Origin: Micromonospora lupini str. Lupac 08
GTDB taxonomy: Bacteria > Actinomycetota > Actinomycetes > Mycobacteriales > Micromonosporaceae
Length of the DNA: 40,629 nt
Assembly (NCBI RefSeq): GCF_000297395.2
Contig: NZ_HF570108.1
Location: forward strand, 535,530-576,158
Reading direction: 5' to 3'
The translations under genes were made by a program, and so were the position numbers. The notes under the pieces are model-generated. The model was not told the origin of the DNA. It did no database searches and saw only the letters and a list, made by a program, of their open reading frames with translations. Positions 39,615-40,629 of the stretch are shown here, one piece after another; position 1 is the stretch's first letter, and each line of letters begins with the position of its first letter.

Positions 39615-40629
39615 ATGGGCCTGAGCTGGGAAGAGATGTGCCAGAAGGTCGTCATCGACGGCCGGCCGGGCGACGTGGAGAGCGCCGCCCTCGGCTGGGA
39701 ACAACTGATCAAGAATCTCAACAACGTCAAGCAGAGCCTCGACACCAACATCAAGGACCTGGGCACGACCTGGAAGGGCCCGGCGTACGAGGCGTTCAAG
39801 GGGCACATCGAGCAGATCTCCAAGGACACCGGGCAGCTCGTGGCGGACACGCAGAAGGGCAACGGCATCGTCCAGTCGCTCAAGACCGCCGCCGACAATC
39901 TCACCAAGGCCCAGCGGGACTTCCCGATCCCGGCGACCTGCGTCAACGACGTCCTGGAGGCGCGCAACGCCAAGCTGACCCTCGGGGTCGGCTTCTTCGA
40001 GGCGAAGGTCTCGCCGGACTTCCTGGGCTGGTTCGACCCGGTGACCGCGATCGCCGACTGGATCAACGACCAGTCGGAGGACGCGTCCCGGGTCTACGAG
40101 CAGGTCAGCGGCGACTACCAGGCCATCGCGCCGGGCATGCACGGTGATGCCAGCCCCACCGTCGTCAGGGACCCGACCCAGCAAATCCCCAATCTGGACA
40201 ATGGCGGTGGCGGTGGTGGGGGCGGCGGTGGTGTGCCGAAGCTCGGCGGCGGCGGCTCCGGGGGTGGCCTGGGCGCAACGCCCTCGATCGGCGCCACCGC
40301 CATGCCGGACACCGGCAACCTGCCCAGCGGCTCCGGCGCCCACCCGGACCTCTCCGGCGGGTACGACTCCGGCACGGGTAACTACCCGGGCACCGGTGGC
40401 GTCCCGGGCGTCGGCGGCGCGGGCGACGAGTTCAGCAGCGGCCTCGCGGGTGCGGGCGGCGGCGGGTCGCCCGGCCTCGGCTCCGGCCTCGGAGGCGGCG
40501 GCGGCCTGGGCTCGTCCGGTGGCCTCGGCAGCGGCGGCGGCGCGGGCAGCGCCGGAGCACTCGCGGGTGGCGGCGCGCTCGGCCGGGCGGTCTCGCCGGG
40601 CATGGGCCCGATGATGGGTGGCGGTGCGG
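39615..40629 (+). CDS. Large WxG-domain type VII substrate-like protein with Gly-rich tail (3'-partial)
   Basis: 338 residues are visible and the frame is still open at the window edge. The N-terminal helical hairpin carries W53-K-G55 (LGTTWKGPAYEAF). A longer helical body follows to about residue 175, with KVSPDFLGWFDPVTAIADWIND in the middle, as in EspB/PPE-like substrates. From about residue 196 the sequence becomes Gly/Ser-rich, with a run of ten or more glycines and GLGSGLGGG-type repeats. The ATG follows GGGGAGGACGG, 18 bases after the partner gene. Together they mirror the minus-strand pair 28029-26415. Its size and C-terminus are unknown because the gene is cut. Confidence 0.75.
   Translation, partial: MGLSWEEMCQKVVIDGRPGDVESAALGWEQLIKNLNNVKQSLDTNIKDLGTTWKGPAYEAFKGHIEQISKDTGQLVADTQKGNGIVQSLKTAADNLTKAQRDFPIPATCVNDVLEARNAKLTLGVGFFEAKVSPDFLGWFDPVTAIADWINDQSEDASRVYEQVSGDYQAIAPGMHGDASPTVVRDPTQQIPNLDNGGGGGGGGGGVPKLGGGGSGGGLGATPSIGATAMPDTGNLPSGSGAHPDLSGGYDSGTGNYPGTGGVPGVGGAGDEFSSGLAGAGGGGSPGLGSGLGGGGGLGSSGGLGSGGGAGSAGALAGGGALGRAVSPGMGPMMGGGA

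Overview
This is a very GC-rich, densely coded actinobacterial segment. GTG starts are frequent, terminators are long perfect hairpins without T-runs, several promoters look leaderless, and there is an EccB/C/D/E-mycosin type VII secretion locus. Protein style and gene order fit the Micromonosporaceae, most likely Micromonospora; that placement is an inference from the sequence alone. I see no tRNA, rRNA, CRISPR array, transposase or integrase, and no gene-free gap reaches 300 bases.

Bases 1-6417 hold envelope and transport genes. They are the end of a CDP-alcohol phosphatidyltransferase, a two-domain glycosyltransferase/TagF-like polymerase, an orphan MalK-type ABC ATPase and a membrane protein with an Ala/Pro/Val-rich linker. 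Bases 6480-13574 hold a hot-dog thioesterase-like protein, a beta-phosphoglucomutase/GH65 phosphorylase pair with overlapping stop and start, small conserved proteins, an alpha/beta hydrolase, an AI-2E-type permease, an MT0933-like small protein and a hemerythrin. Strong hairpins separate the convergent pairs.

Bases 13743-21543 are the most interesting metabolic block. Two secreted S51 (cyanophycinase-family) peptidases are followed by an RpiR-type regulator, a polar amino acid ABC importer (lipoprotein, permease, ATPase) and a carboxypeptidase-G2-like M20 metallopeptidase with all metal ligands present. TGTAAC-N4-GTTACA-like palindromes lie in front of the second S51 gene and in front of the importer operon. 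I read the block as a scavenging pathway: external cyanophycin or a similar isopeptide polymer is cut to dipeptides, imported and hydrolysed inside the cell. No cyanophycin synthetase is in the window.

Bases 21630-26205 hold a FUSC-like membrane protein, a secreted C39 peptidase, a flavin/F420-type oxidase, a YkvA-like protein and two proteins of unknown function.

Bases 26415-40629 are a type VII secretion locus. The core comprises EccB (-), EccE (+), EccD (-) and a fused three-ATPase EccC (+), followed by two WXG100 proteins and a mycosin protease. On each side of the core sits a small helical protein with a YxxxE signal followed by a large WxG protein with a Gly/Pro-rich tail, so the locus appears to carry two substrate cassettes. 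The right-hand small substrate gene holds the only in-frame TTA codon I found in the window, suggesting developmental (bldA-type) control. The last gene runs off the right edge.
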